Assembly (NCBI RefSeq): GCF_963667775.1
Contig: NZ_OY764015.1
Coordinates: 2,153,001 to 2,217,000 of the forward strand
Reading direction: 5' to 3'
Length of the DNA stretch: 64,000 bases
Origin: an uncultured Trichococcus sp.
GTDB lineage: Bacteria > Bacillota > Bacilli > Lactobacillales > Aerococcaceae
The notes beneath the pieces were generated by a model. The model saw only the letters and a program-made list of their open reading frames with translations. It was not told the origin of the DNA and made no database searches. Each line of letters starts with the position of its first letter. The first letter of the stretch is position 1. The position numbers were made by a program, and so were the translations under genes. Below, piece by piece: positions 1 to 9,150 of this stretch.

Positions 1-1056
1 ACGGCCTGCTTCCACCTTGGCGAATTCTTCGCGGGGCGTGCCCAAAAAGTTCCAGTCAAAACCCAGTTCCTGTTCGAAATTCTCGACGACAGGCGACTTG
101 AAATCATTGACTGCGCGCCCAGCCGGTTGCCAGCTCGGCAGTCCCGGCGATGGATAGGTCCATTCCACTTTGCCTGTGCCTTTGCTGACGACGGGCCAAC
201 CATCCTCCCACACGACAGGAACAAGGAAGGTTTCGCGGCCCAACAGTTTATGTCTGCCTTCGCTCAACCTTGAACCGAGGCACACCATATACCAACCGCC
301 GTTCTGCAATTCGATCAAATCCCCATGGCCCACATTCCAGATTGGAAATCCTGTTCCAAGGTGGCGATGGGTCAGGATCGGATTGCCTTGATGATTTTCG
401 TATTCCCCGAAAATCGATTGGCTGCGGCTGATTGTGACTGCATGGAAATGTTCCGTTCCGCCTTCGGCAATCAGCAAATAGTAGTAGCCGTCCTTTTTGT
501 ACAAATGCGGACCTTCCGGGGCTTCCGCGTTTATCTGGGCCCCGGTCCCGATGATGTGGCGCTCGCCGACCAACTCAAAAGTAGCCAGGTCGATCTCGGA
601 GCACCAAATGCCTTGCCTGGAACCCGCCTCGTCATCGAAACGGGTAGTCCCTGTGTAATAGCACTTTCCGTCTTCGTCCCAGAACAAGGAAGGATCGATG
701 CCGTCCGCGCCTTTGATGATGTGCATGTCCGACCACGGCCCGGCAGGATCGGTGGCGGTCACGATAAAATTGACGACGCCCATGCTCATATTGGTCGTGA
801 TCATATAAAACGTGCCTTCATGGTAGCGGATGGTCGGGGCAAAAATGCCGGCAGAAATCATTTCATGCGTCAACGGCAACTGTTCAGGCCGATCCAGCAC
901 GTGCCCAATCTGTTCCCATTGCTCCAAATCCTTGCTGTGGAAAATCGGCACGCCCGGAAAATAACTGAAGCTGGAAGTGACGAGATAAAAATCTTCTTCG
1001 ACCCGGCAGATCGACGGATCCGGGTAAAAACCCGGCAGAATCGGATTTCGGATCAT
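1..1056 (-). CDS. GH43 family glycosidase, probable beta-xylosidase / arabinofuranosidase (C-terminus beyond window)
   Basis: The 352 visible residues begin MIRNPILPGFYPDPS and carry the three acidic residues of family GH43 at the expected spacing: Asp13 (FYPDPS, general base), Asp121 (DGIDPS, pKa modulator) and Glu181 (APEGPHLY, general acid). This spacing matches the XynB3-type beta-xylosidases (GH43 subfamily 11/12), which release xylose or arabinose from the non-reducing end of oligosaccharides. The frame runs off the left edge after the five-bladed propeller, so the usual C-terminal beta-sandwich is only partly seen. No signal peptide is present, so it acts in the cytoplasm on imported oligosaccharides. 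The ATG overlaps the stop of the upstream GH2 gene (ATGA), implying translational coupling. Exact substrate is not decidable from sequence. Confidence 0.88.
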   Translation of the reverse strand, partial: MIRNPILPGFYPDPSICRVEEDFYLVTSSFSYFPGVPIFHSKDLEQWEQIGHVLDRPEQLPLTHEMISAGIFAPTIRYHEGTFYMITTNMSMGVVNFIVTATDPAGPWSDMHIIKGADGIDPSLFWDEDGKCYYTGTTRFDDEAGSRQGIWCSEIDLATFELVGERHIIGTGAQINAEAPEGPHLYKKDGYYYLLIAEGGTEHFHAVTISRSQSIFGEYENHQGNPILTHRHLGTGFPIWNVGHGDLIELQNGGWYMVCLGSRLSEGRHKLLGRETFLVPVVWEDGWPVVSKGTGKVEWTYPSPGLPSWQPAGRAVNDFKSPVVENFEQELGFDWNFLGTPREEFAKVEAGR

Positions 1057-3548
1057 AACTTCACGCTCTCCAAAACGCTCAGGGTTTGTTGGTCCGACTT
1101 CATATCAGCCAACGACAACTCCAGCGTTTCCGCAACGCCGTTCTCAGCAGTGATGGTCAAGACAATGCTTTCCGCATCGGCAGTCTTTTTGAGGATGATC
1201 ATCGCACGGCCATAAAACGTTTGGGTAACATGCTTATCAGGATTGGATTCCGGTTTCGGATTCCCGCTGCCGAAGCCGATAAGATCCGCTCCTCCGGAAA
1301 CTGCCACACGAATCGTCTGGTCGGCATCCGGGGCAACCGTTCCTGCTGCGTCACGATAGGCAACCGGGACATAGATGAGGTCATCCAGGATTTCCTCCGC
1401 GCCAAAGACAAACTTGCAGTCTTCCCCGGCAGTTTTCAAACTGATGCGGCCGATTTCCTGACCATTTTCGTAGGCGACGGCTTCAAGTGTCCCTGGCTCG
1501 TATGTGGTTTCGAACAGCACACGGTAGCCTGCCGCTTTTCCGGAAGTTTGTTTGCCCAGCGATTCTCCGTTACGGAACAATTCAACCGCGGTCCCCGGAG
1601 CGTAGACTTCGATGATCACCGGCTTGCCTTCACATCCCCGCCAGTTCCAGCTGGACAGATTATCGCTCATGATCCACGGCGTCTTCAGCAAATGTTCGCC
1701 GTATCTGCGCGGATTTTGGACAGTGATGTAAGGATCATTCCGTAATCCGAAGACAATCTCACGCAAATAGGAGGCTGGTCGGCGGACTCCGGTGATGTCG
1801 ATATCCCCGACATAAGCCAATTGGCAAGGGAATTTGGCGCCAAAGCCGCCTTCCCCCCATTGATAGGCCGCTACACCGATACCCGCTTCGCCAAGATAGT
1901 CCCAGCCGGTCCAAGTGAAATCGCCGATCACCTGCGGCAGCCGCTCAATCAATTCCCAGTTGCGGGCGATTTCCGGCGGGTACGTTTCGCTGCCGACCAT
2001 GACGCGGTTCGGATAGGTTTGGCTGTCCCATTCATAACGGGCCGTCATGTAGTTGTAGCCCGCGATATCGGTCGGGCTGCAGGCCGTTTCCAAGCGTTCC
2101 GAAATAGCCGGGTGCATCACGATTTCGTCCAGATGGCCGTCCATCAGCGTCATGAAGTCATTGACATTGCCTTCGATTTCGCCTGACTGCTGCAGATCCG
2201 AAACAACATCGCTCACGATCTGATCGACCTTATCCCCCGCCGCAAAGACGCCGTTGATGGCAGCCAAGGTGAAGCGGGTGTCGTCCAACGATTTGATCTT
2301 GGCGCAAAGTTCGTGGCAGACTTTCGCTCCGTGCGGGTTCCCGATTTCCGGAATTTCGTTCCCGACGGAATAAAGGATTACGGCCGGATGGTTGAAATCC
2401 TTACGCACCATCGCCGTCACATCTTTTTCCCACCATTCCTGGAAATAAAGACCGTAATCGTAGTCGGATTTCATCCGGTTCCACATGTCGAACGTTTCGT
2501 CCATCACGTACATGCCCAAGCGGTCGCAGGCGCGCAGCATCGCAGGCGCCATCGGGTGATGGGACATCCGGACCGCATTGAAGCCGGCTTCCTTCAGCAA
2601 TTTGATCTGGCGGAATTGGGCATCCTCGTATGTCGCTGCACCAAGCAGGCCGCTGTCATGATGGATGCAAGCTCCGCGAAGTTTCACGGTTTCCCCGTTC
2701 ACACGCAGCCCGCGTTTCGCATCCACCTGCAATGTCCGGATACCGAAAGTCGTCTCCGCTTCGTCCGCCAATTCCCCATCCACGTACAGATTGCTGATGC
2801 ATGTGTACAGGCTTGGATTTTCATCCGACCACCGTTCCGGGTTGTCCACGGTCACGCGCTGTTTGATGATCCGTTCTTCTTGCTCGAACAACACAAAAGG
2901 CGAGCGTTCTTTCGCCACTTCATTACCTTCCGCATCGCGGATCACGGTCTCCAACATGACTTGGCTTGGGGCATACTTCCTTGTCTTCACTTCCGTCGCA
3001 ATGTCCAATACCGCCAAGGTTTCGTCGGCTTCTGCCGTTTTGATCTGGATTCCTTCCGGCACCAGATGCGTCACATCCGAAACCAACAAGTAGACATCCC
3101 GATAGATCCCTCCACCGGAATACCAGCGGCTGTTTGTCATCGCGCCATTGCGGACTTGGACCCGGATTTCGTTCTCTTCGCCGTAGCGGAGAAAATCATT
3201 CAGCGGAACATAAAAAGTCGAATACCCGAACATGTTCTTGCCCGCCAGTTCGCCGTTTATGTACACCATGGCGTTCATATACACGCCTTCGAACTTCAGG
3301 ATGACCGTCTTTTCTTTGTAGTAGGCCGGAGCGTGGAGCGTCTTCACATAGTTATAGAATCCCCCGTCATAATAACCGGTGTTGCCGCCGTTCAGACTGT
3401 CTGCGTGCGCGTTCTTCTCGAACATCGCATCATGCGGTACCGTGATTTCCTTGGCCGTCTCCGGCACATTCCACACCAACGCAAAGGAGTCCTTGTTCTC
3501 CCAGAATTTCCACTTATCATTGAATTTTTTCTCTATCATTTCATCCAC
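1053..3548 (-). CDS. GH2 family beta-glycosidase (beta-galactosidase / beta-glucuronidase type)
   Basis: An 831-residue cytoplasmic glycoside hydrolase of family 2. An N-terminal sugar-binding beta-sandwich (about 1-160, with RWYSGGGIYRDV) is followed by an immunoglobulin-like domain and a TIM barrel. The acid/base is Glu398 in SVGNEIPEIG and the nucleophile Glu521 in MVGSETYPPE. Residues after about 620 form the additional beta domains common in Firmicute GH2 proteins. The ATG at 3548 is preceded by GGAGAGGGTGG; a second ATG three codons later is possible. It is the first gene of an operon with the GH43 enzyme, so the pair probably degrades a plant heteroglycan side chain. A cre-like site lies just upstream. 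Which beta-linked sugar it prefers is unknown. Confidence 0.9.
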   Translation of the reverse strand: MDEMIEKKFNDKWKFWENKDSFALVWNVPETAKEITVPHDAMFEKNAHADSLNGGNTGYYDGGFYNYVKTLHAPAYYKEKTVILKFEGVYMNAMVYINGELAGKNMFGYSTFYVPLNDFLRYGEENEIRVQVRNGAMTNSRWYSGGGIYRDVYLLVSDVTHLVPEGIQIKTAEADETLAVLDIATEVKTRKYAPSQVMLETVIRDAEGNEVAKERSPFVLFEQEERIIKQRVTVDNPERWSDENPSLYTCISNLYVDGELADEAETTFGIRTLQVDAKRGLRVNGETVKLRGACIHHDSGLLGAATYEDAQFRQIKLLKEAGFNAVRMSHHPMAPAMLRACDRLGMYVMDETFDMWNRMKSDYDYGLYFQEWWEKDVTAMVRKDFNHPAVILYSVGNEIPEIGNPHGAKVCHELCAKIKSLDDTRFTLAAINGVFAAGDKVDQIVSDVVSDLQQSGEIEGNVNDFMTLMDGHLDEIVMHPAISERLETACSPTDIAGYNYMTARYEWDSQTYPNRVMVGSETYPPEIARNWELIERLPQVIGDFTWTGWDYLGEAGIGVAAYQWGEGGFGAKFPCQLAYVGDIDITGVRRPASYLREIVFGLRNDPYITVQNPRRYGEHLLKTPWIMSDNLSSWNWRGCEGKPVIIEVYAPGTAVELFRNGESLGKQTSGKAAGYRVLFETTYEPGTLEAVAYENGQEIGRISLKTAGEDCKFVFGAEEILDDLIYVPVAYRDAAGTVAPDADQTIRVAVSGGADLIGFGSGNPKPESNPDKHVTQTFYGRAMIILKKTADAESIVLTITAENGVAETLELSLADMKSDQQTLSVLESVKL

Positions 3549-3555
3549 CCTCTCC

Positions 3556-3569
3556 GGTATACGCTTTCA
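3556..3569 (-). promoter_or_regulatory. cre-like site upstream of the GH2-GH43 operon
   Basis: On the minus strand TGAAAGCGTATACC matches the CcpA-binding consensus TGWAARCGYTWNCW at 12 of 14 positions. It lies 8-21 bases before the GH2 start codon, where bound CcpA would block transcription in the presence of preferred sugars. The functional role is inferred. Confidence 0.5.
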
Positions 3570-3676
3570 TTTGTGGGTGTCCCCACTCTCACTTTATAGT
3601 TTAGCCATATCCCGCAATAGATTCCATGCCATTTGATAGTGTATATCCGACATTTTTTAAGGTATCCGCGGATGTT

Positions 3677-4424
3677 GGTGCTTTCCTCCGGTGAGCGGGC
3701 TCCTCGACGGAGTTGCGGTTCCGGTGATTTGCCCTCCTCCTGTTACCGGCTGTTGGCCGGAGCTGGGCGAATGGACCGAGGCTGTCCTCCGACGAACGAG
3801 GGCTCGTCGGAGGTGATACTTTTGCGCTCGCGGCTGCTCCGGCGAAGCCAACCCTTATCGGGGCTGGTGCTTTCCTCCGGTGAGCGGGCTCCTCGACGGA
3901 GTTGCGGTTCCGGTAATTTGCCCTCCTCCTGTTACCGGCTGTTGGCCGGAGCTGGGCGAATGGACCGAGGCTGTCCTCCGACGAACGAGGGCTCGTCGGA
4001 GGTGACAGTTTTTGCGCTCGCGGCTGCTCCGGCGAAGCCAACCCTTATCGGGGCTGGCGCTCTCCTCCGGTGAGCGGGCTCCTCGACGGAGTTGCGGTTC
4101 CGGTGATTTGCCCTCCTCCTGTTACCGGCTGTTGGCCGGAGCTGGGCGAATGGACCGAGGCTGTCCTCCGACGAACGAGGGCTCGTCGGAGGTGACAGTT
4201 TTGCGCTCGCGGCTGCTCCGGCGAAGCCGACCCTTATCGGGGCTGGCGCTCTCCTCCGGTGAGCGGGCTCCTCGACGGAGTTGCGGTTCCGGTGATTTGC
4301 CCTCCTCCTGCGAGCGAATGTTAGCCGGAGCTGGGCGCGCGGACCGAGGCTGTCCTCCGACGAACGAGGGCTCGTCGGAGGTGATACTTTTGCGCTCGCC
4401 TCTGCTCCGGCGAAGCCAACACAG
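3677..4424. repeat. Four tandem copies of a GC-rich 189-bp unit with internal hairpins
   Basis: Units begin at about 3677, 3866, 4056 and 4245 (period 189-190) and differ at few positions, mostly in the last copy. Each unit contains several inverted repeats, the clearest being CCTCCGACGA / TCGTCGGAGG around an 8-base loop (first copy 3786-3813), plus CTCCGGTGAG and CTCCGGCGAAGCC segments. Because the period is about 63 codons, long open frames appear on both strands, but they repeat themselves, lack ribosome binding sites and do not look like protein. Related shorter elements lie at 60413-60550 and 61981-62117. The array fills the gap between the GH2 promoter and the pgmB terminator. Confidence 0.93.
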
Positions 4425-4450
4425 CAAAACCGCAACAAAAAAACGACAAC

Positions 4451-4477
4451 AAAAATAGACTTACCGCCGGGCAAGTC
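4451..4477 (-). terminator. Rho-independent terminator after pgmB copy 1
   Basis: On the minus strand GACTTGCC and GGTAAGTC form an 8-bp stem (one G-U pair) with a 4-base loop, followed by TATTTTTG. It lies 57 bases after the pgmB stop. Confidence 0.7.
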
Positions 4478-4533
4478 CACTTTTATCATTCTCTGCTAGG
4501 AGCTTTTTCGATCACCGCGTGTCTAGCAATCCG

Positions 4534-5199
4534 TTATTTTTTGCTGTTTTCCCACGTTTCCAGCAAAACGGCAAGCGACAGGTCCGCCGTGCTCGACAGC
4601 ACGCGGTCAGCCAAAGCCAAAACCTGTTCGTCGCCAACCGCTACCGCCACGATGCCGGCAGCTTTGATGGCTTCAACGCCTGAAGCCGCATCTTCGACCC
4701 CTACACAGTCAGCCGGATCGGCACCCGCAAGCTGAGCGCCCGCCAGAAAAATATCTGGAGCCGGTTTGCCAGCTTTTACAGTCGCCGGATCAACGATACC
4801 GTCAAAATAAGCACGTACCTGCAGACAATCCAGGATTCCCGGTGCATTCTTGCTTGCTGAAGTCACGATCATTTTGATGCCGGCAGCTTTCAGTTCCTCC
4901 AACAGCGGAATGATGCCCGACAAAATGTCATCCGGCGTCATTTCCTTTATCAATTCCAAGTAATGGGCATTCTTTTTCACGCACAATTCATCTTTTTCGA
5001 CTGAGGAATATTTATCCGCAACCCCGCCTTGCGCCAATATGCGCTCCAGCGAATCGATGCGGCTTACCCCTTTCAGCTCCTCGTTGAACGCCTCATCCAC
5101 TTCGATGCCCAACTCCGCTCCCAAATCGCGCCAAGCCAAAAAATGAAATTTCGCCGTATCGGTGATCACACCATCCAAATCAAATAGTACCGCCTTCAT
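4534..5199 (-). CDS. pgmB: Beta-phosphoglucomutase, copy 1
   Basis: A 221-residue HAD-superfamily enzyme converting beta-D-glucose 1-phosphate to glucose 6-phosphate. The N-terminus MKAVLFDLDGVITD holds the nucleophile Asp7 and the acid/base Asp9. LKGVSRIDSLERIL in the helical cap, SASKN (motif II), KPAPDIF (motif III Lys) and GVEDAASG (metal-binding acids) complete the beta-PGM signature. Length equals that of characterised beta-PGMs. Unlike the second copy at 28391-29056, it is not beside a sugar phosphorylase but stands alone between its own promoter region and terminator. The two copies are closely similar, suggesting duplication. It may serve a phosphorylase encoded elsewhere. Confidence 0.93.
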   Translation of the reverse strand: MKAVLFDLDGVITDTAKFHFLAWRDLGAELGIEVDEAFNEELKGVSRIDSLERILAQGGVADKYSSVEKDELCVKKNAHYLELIKEMTPDDILSGIIPLLEELKAAGIKMIVTSASKNAPGILDCLQVRAYFDGIVDPATVKAGKPAPDIFLAGAQLAGADPADCVGVEDAASGVEAIKAAGIVAVAVGDEQVLALADRVLSSTADLSLAVLLETWENSKK

Positions 5200-5566
5200 A
5201 ACCCCATCCCTTTCGTCTGCATTCCTGCCTTAGTTGTACTAAGCTTAAAATTAGTTCAAAGCTTACGCAAGAAATAGGGCGTTGTCAACGGACGTATTCA
5301 ATAGTCAATTATTTTACAAACAGGCACCCAACAGATTTTATACATTCATCCGATTCGCAAATGATTTCGCTTCCATCTACAAAACGGGTGCATCAGATGG
5401 CCGAACTCTACGGAAAAAGCTGTCTCTATTAACATATACCACCTATTTGTATCCAACCAAAAAAACGGGAACTGAGCCGCCTGCAGCAAGTCCGACAACA
5501 CCAGACCCACCCTCGACAATCAATCCCCGTTACAAACCGGTAAATATATTTATAAAGCTGTCCTGT
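5200..5566. other. Intergenic region without a supportable gene
   Basis: The stretch holds the upstream region of pgmB and the downstream region of the YccF gene. AACGGG (about 5464) and CCCGTT (about 5526) could close a long, imperfect hairpin that on the minus strand ends in a T-run, a possible terminator for yccF. A plus-strand open frame here has no ribosome binding site and no recognisable protein features. Confidence 0.5.
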
Positions 5567-5932
5567 CTAAATCCGATAGATTTCCGCTCCGAACGGGAAC
5601 AATGCCAGCTTGGCGTGTTTAAAATGCTGCAGTCCGAACGGAATGCCTACGATGGTCAGACAGAAGATAATGCCCAAAACAGCTTCTTCGGCTGCCAATG
5701 CCAAACCGCCCAACAGCATCCAGATGATATTGATGACTAAAGATGTGCCGCTTTCGCTGATGCGGATTTCCCTACCGAATGGCACAGCCGCCATCACAGC
5801 GAACTTGAAGCATTGCATACCGATCGGAATCCCAACGATGGTCAAGCACCAGAGAACACCGATCACAACCCAGGAAGCAAAACTGATAAAACCACCTAAA
5901 ACAAACCAAATCAGATTCATCAGAAAATTCAT
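5567..5932 (-). CDS. YccF-domain (DUF307) small membrane protein
   Basis: A 121-residue integral membrane protein made of two similar halves. Each half has a hydrophobic stretch followed by C-LTIVGIP-G-Q--K (CLTIVGIPIGMQCFK near residue 30 and CLTIVGIPFGLQHFK near 92) and then an FPFG/VPFG-E-I segment. This duplicated signature defines the YccF family, whose function is unknown. Four hydrophobic segments suggest four membrane passes. GGGAAAGG precedes the ATG. It is flanked by unrelated genes and is probably monocistronic. Confidence 0.88.
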   Translation of the reverse strand: MNFLMNLIWFVLGGFISFASWVVIGVLWCLTIVGIPIGMQCFKFAVMAAVPFGREIRISESGTSLVINIIWMLLGGLALAAEEAVLGIIFCLTIVGIPFGLQHFKHAKLALFPFGAEIYRI

Positions 5933-6023
5933 GGCCTTTCCCCTCTCTTTCCCTTACATTATAATCCCTTCTGGATGCAAAGGCATCAGACTAAGTACTG
6001 AATTTTATATACTCGAAATATAC

Positions 6024-6069
6024 AAAGACATTTAGTGTCTCAAAGCTCGAAAAATCTAAATGTCTTTTT
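6024..6069. terminator. Bidirectional terminator-like hairpin after the GH78 gene
   Basis: AAAGACATTTAG (6024-6035) and CTAAATGTCTTT (6056-6067) form a perfect 12-bp stem. On the plus strand a T-run follows immediately; on the minus strand, which would terminate the GH78 transcript, the T-tract is weaker. Confidence 0.65.
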
Positions 6070-6113
6070 ATACTTTTATACTGTCTTGTTTTAATCAATT
6101 ACAACCTGATTGG

Positions 6114-8759
6114 TTACTTATGAGCAATTTCTAGCTCCCTCGTATGTAGATTACTAACATGCTTAAAATTATGGGTGATATTTTCAAAAACTTGGCCATG
6201 AATATTAATATCTGCACTAACATTAGGCGGCAATTCCACAGACAAAGTAACTTCATCCGCTACAATTTCCCAAAACACTTTAATCGGTCCCCAAATTGAA
6301 TCAAATTGACCATCGGCATATCGTAATCCGGAAGTGAAGTCCGGTTTAATAATGACATTTTTAAAACCAACTCCTCTCTGATCAATTCCCAAAATCGTTC
6401 TAAACAGATACTCACCAACACATCCGAAAGCAAAGTGATTCATTGAATCGGCTTTAGGCACACCGTTTTCCGAATAGGCATCCCAGACTTCCCATATTGT
6501 TGTAGCACCCATTTTTATTTCATAGAGCCAAGAAGGACATTTATCTTGGAATAAAAGTCGATGAGCTAGTTCAAGTTCACCCAATTCTTGTAAAACGGGT
6601 AAAAGATACGGAACTGAAAGGAAACCGGTATCCAAACAATCCCCATTTTTAGCAATCAATTCTTTTAAACGGGCAATGCTTTTTTTCTTTACATTTTCAG
6701 GAACAGTTTCTGTGGCTAATGCTAAAATATATACTCCTTGATAATCGCTAGTCATTGTTCCATCTGGATTCATGTATTCTCGAACGTAGGCAGCTTTCAC
6801 TTTTTGATTTAATTCCCGAAAGTACCTTTCCTCTTTTAATTTTCCGACTTCTCCACAAATTTTACTCATTAAGTCAGTAGTCATCACCACCATTAATGTT
6901 GCTACTTCATTTCCAGTAATGCTGGCACTCTCTTGACCCACACTTGGCATTAACCAATCCCCAAATTGAAAATCGGTATTCCACAAATATTTTTGATAGG
7001 CTTGTTGTTCTGGACTCATTTCATCATAGGTTTCTGGTAGAAGGCTCAATCTATTCTCAACAGATTTCATGTAACGAAACATCATATCATAGCAGTCCTC
7101 TAAAATTTTGACATCACCATAGAATTCATACAAACGCCAAGGCACAATAATTGCTGCATCAGACCAGCCGGCAGTATTTACTGCATCTTCGCCATCTGGT
7201 TTCATATAGTCATGCGATGGCGGACAAGGAATGACTTGAGGAATTTGTCCGTCTTCATGCTGCTCAGCCTTCATATCTTCTAGCCAATGCCGTAAAAATT
7301 GTTCAACATCCATTTCATAGCAGGCAGTTGGAGCGTATACTTGCATATCTCCCGTCCAGCCAGTTCTTTCACGTTGCGGACAATCTGTGGGAATGCTAAT
7401 CATATTTCCTTCTTGAGAACGAACAATATTTTCTTGTAGTTTATTCAGTCGCTCATCAGAGGTCCGGAAAAATCCTGTACGCTTCATGGGTGTAGCAATG
7501 ACATGAATCAAATAATGTTCTGGATCACAATCCATCGTACCCTCAATTTTTACATATCTGAATCCATGGAAAGTTAAACTTGCTTTCCACGAGTGTGCAC
7601 CGTCTTGTCCGCTCTCATAATAATCTTTTTGCTCCTTATTTTGGCCTAGAATGTTTTGAAGGAAATTTCCATTTTCATCTAAAGTTTCACTATGTTCAAG
7701 CGAAACAACAGTATTTTTTGCCAATAATATATTATTAAACGATGTATAACCGACAATCACTTCTCCAGCATCCAAAACTAACTCACCTTTAGGAGTTCGA
7801 ATAATGGTAGGTCGAATCGTTCTGCTCTCAATAATTTCTGGGGTTGTCTGCAATTTTAATTCTGAATAACCATATTTCTTTATTACAGGTTTTTCCCAAC
7901 GAGAATCATCAAATCCTGCTTCTAGCCAGTTTTGCAATTCATCTGCCTGCTTATAATATTCTCCTACATATAAGTCAGCATATTTTTGAGGCCCTTGATC
8001 TGTCCACTTAAAAGAGTCGTCGGTAATAATACTGCTTTCGGAACCATCGGAATAGTTCAATTTCAATTCAGAAATAATGGCGTTCTCCGTTCCATATTGT
8101 TGTCCTACCCCGATATATTCAATTTTCCCAGTATACCACCCATCTGCTAGAACTAAGCCGATTACATTTTTCCCTACATTCAAATAGTTCGTGACTGAAG
8201 CTACTTGATAGTCAATGTGTTTTTGATAAGAAGTATAGCCTGGAGCAAAAAGTGATGAAACCTTATGATTGTTAATCCAAACTTCATAAATACCGCGAGC
8301 ACTCATATAAATTAATGCTTCCGTAGGCAGTTGCTTAAGTTCAAATTCTTTTCTGAAATAAATCGGTGCATCTAGTCTCTCAATCGGATCTTTTTCAAAT
8401 TTTTTTACTTCCCAAGCTTTTTTCTTATCAATTAATGGTTTTCTTATCCGTTCCGGTTCAATCCATTGCGCTTGCCAATCACTAATTTGGGAAAAAAATT
8501 CAGGTCCTTCGGCTGTCAGTAAGCTCCCATCACTCAGTTCAATCGTAAGATTCCAAAATAATCTTTTTTCAGATGGAAACCCTGGTGCCAAGATATTATG
8601 TCGTTCTTCTGAAATAACCTTTCCACTGTCCCAAAGCAAATTATTTCGAGAATCATTAACCTTAATTTGATAGGATACTTGATCTATTACGCCTACTAAT
8701 TTCCAGGAAAAATGTACATCCATGCCAGAAACAACACTTAAATCGTATAATTTTGTCAT
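6114..8759 (-). CDS. GH78 alpha-L-rhamnosidase
   Basis: An 881-residue enzyme of the bacterial alpha-L-rhamnosidase family, which removes terminal rhamnose from plant glycosides and polysaccharides. An N-terminal fibronectin-like module (about 1-110) is followed by the rhamnosidase N domain (SARGIYEVWINNHKV, DGWYTGKIEYIG), a concanavalin-like domain and the (alpha/alpha)6 barrel with the conserved TDCPQRERTGWTGDMQVY segment, whose acidic residues include the general acid, and GATTIWEVWDAY near the end. No signal peptide is visible, so it is cytoplasmic. AAAGGAG lies 7 bases before the ATG. Base composition is AT-richer than the neighbouring mal genes, hinting at separate origin. An AraC regulator lies upstream in the same orientation, separated by about 390 bases with its own terminator. 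Confidence 0.92.
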   Translation of the reverse strand: MTKLYDLSVVSGMDVHFSWKLVGVIDQVSYQIKVNDSRNNLLWDSGKVISEERHNILAPGFPSEKRLFWNLTIELSDGSLLTAEGPEFFSQISDWQAQWIEPERIRKPLIDKKKAWEVKKFEKDPIERLDAPIYFRKEFELKQLPTEALIYMSARGIYEVWINNHKVSSLFAPGYTSYQKHIDYQVASVTNYLNVGKNVIGLVLADGWYTGKIEYIGVGQQYGTENAIISELKLNYSDGSESSIITDDSFKWTDQGPQKYADLYVGEYYKQADELQNWLEAGFDDSRWEKPVIKKYGYSELKLQTTPEIIESRTIRPTIIRTPKGELVLDAGEVIVGYTSFNNILLAKNTVVSLEHSETLDENGNFLQNILGQNKEQKDYYESGQDGAHSWKASLTFHGFRYVKIEGTMDCDPEHYLIHVIATPMKRTGFFRTSDERLNKLQENIVRSQEGNMISIPTDCPQRERTGWTGDMQVYAPTACYEMDVEQFLRHWLEDMKAEQHEDGQIPQVIPCPPSHDYMKPDGEDAVNTAGWSDAAIIVPWRLYEFYGDVKILEDCYDMMFRYMKSVENRLSLLPETYDEMSPEQQAYQKYLWNTDFQFGDWLMPSVGQESASITGNEVATLMVVMTTDLMSKICGEVGKLKEERYFRELNQKVKAAYVREYMNPDGTMTSDYQGVYILALATETVPENVKKKSIARLKELIAKNGDCLDTGFLSVPYLLPVLQELGELELAHRLLFQDKCPSWLYEIKMGATTIWEVWDAYSENGVPKADSMNHFAFGCVGEYLFRTILGIDQRGVGFKNVIIKPDFTSGLRYADGQFDSIWGPIKVFWEIVADEVTLSVELPPNVSADINIHGQVFENITHNFKHVSNLHTRELEIAHK

Positions 8760-8875
8760 CGTAAAGCTCCTTTAATTTCTAGTTTGTTATGGGCTTCTAA
8801 ATCATTACTGATAATAAGGTCAAAAACGCTGTAATAAATTACTGCAGATTTTTTTGTTTTTTCTACTGCCTATTC

Positions 8876-8904
8876 CATACAAAAACACCCTCTCTTTTTG
8901 TATG
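8876..8904. promoter_or_regulatory. Perfect inverted repeat upstream of the GH78 gene
   Basis: CATACAAAAA and TTTTTGTATG are exact 10-bp arms separated by 9 bases, ending about 117 bases before the rhamnosidase start. It is a plausible operator for the adjacent AraC regulator, or a leader-RNA hairpin. AT-rich promoter-like sequence (TATATATG) lies on its upstream side. Confidence 0.45.
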
Positions 8905-9071
8905 CGCTTCACTTACATATATAGTAAATTTTCCGGCTCAATAAAAATTGTAAAAAAACCATATAAAGTCAGTAAAAATTTGCTATGGGGAGACTAAATG
9001 TATATTTTCCTTTCAGCGAAACTAGAGCAATTTATGCATGGTCGAAAAATACCCAAGCAACATGCAGCAAC

Positions 9072-9119
9072 AAAAAAATAGCCGGATACTCGCAAAAAAT
9101 GCATAGTATACGGCTATTT
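9072..9119 (-). terminator. Terminator of the AraC regulator gene
   Basis: On the minus strand AAATAGCCG-ATACT arms (9076-9090 and 9105-9119, one mismatch) are followed by a run of T. It ends the araC-type transcript before the rhamnosidase promoter. Confidence 0.8.
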
Positions 9120-9150
9120 AGGATGCGCACCAAATGGCGTGCTGTTTTGT

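Noticed and set aside
3601..4489. Several long open frames on both strands across the 189-bp array
   Set aside because: The unit length is close to 63 codons, so any open frame in one unit stays open in all. The predicted peptides merely repeat, are rich in Arg, Ser and Pro, and lack ribosome binding sites.
5282..5740. Plus-strand open frame of 152 codons
   Set aside because: It runs antisense through the well-supported YccF gene and has no start signal.
6027..6038. 12-base match (GACATTTAGTGT) to the insertion-sequence ends at 43.7 and 51.3 kb
   Set aside because: It is part of a terminator hairpin and similarity does not extend beyond 12 bases, so it is probably chance.
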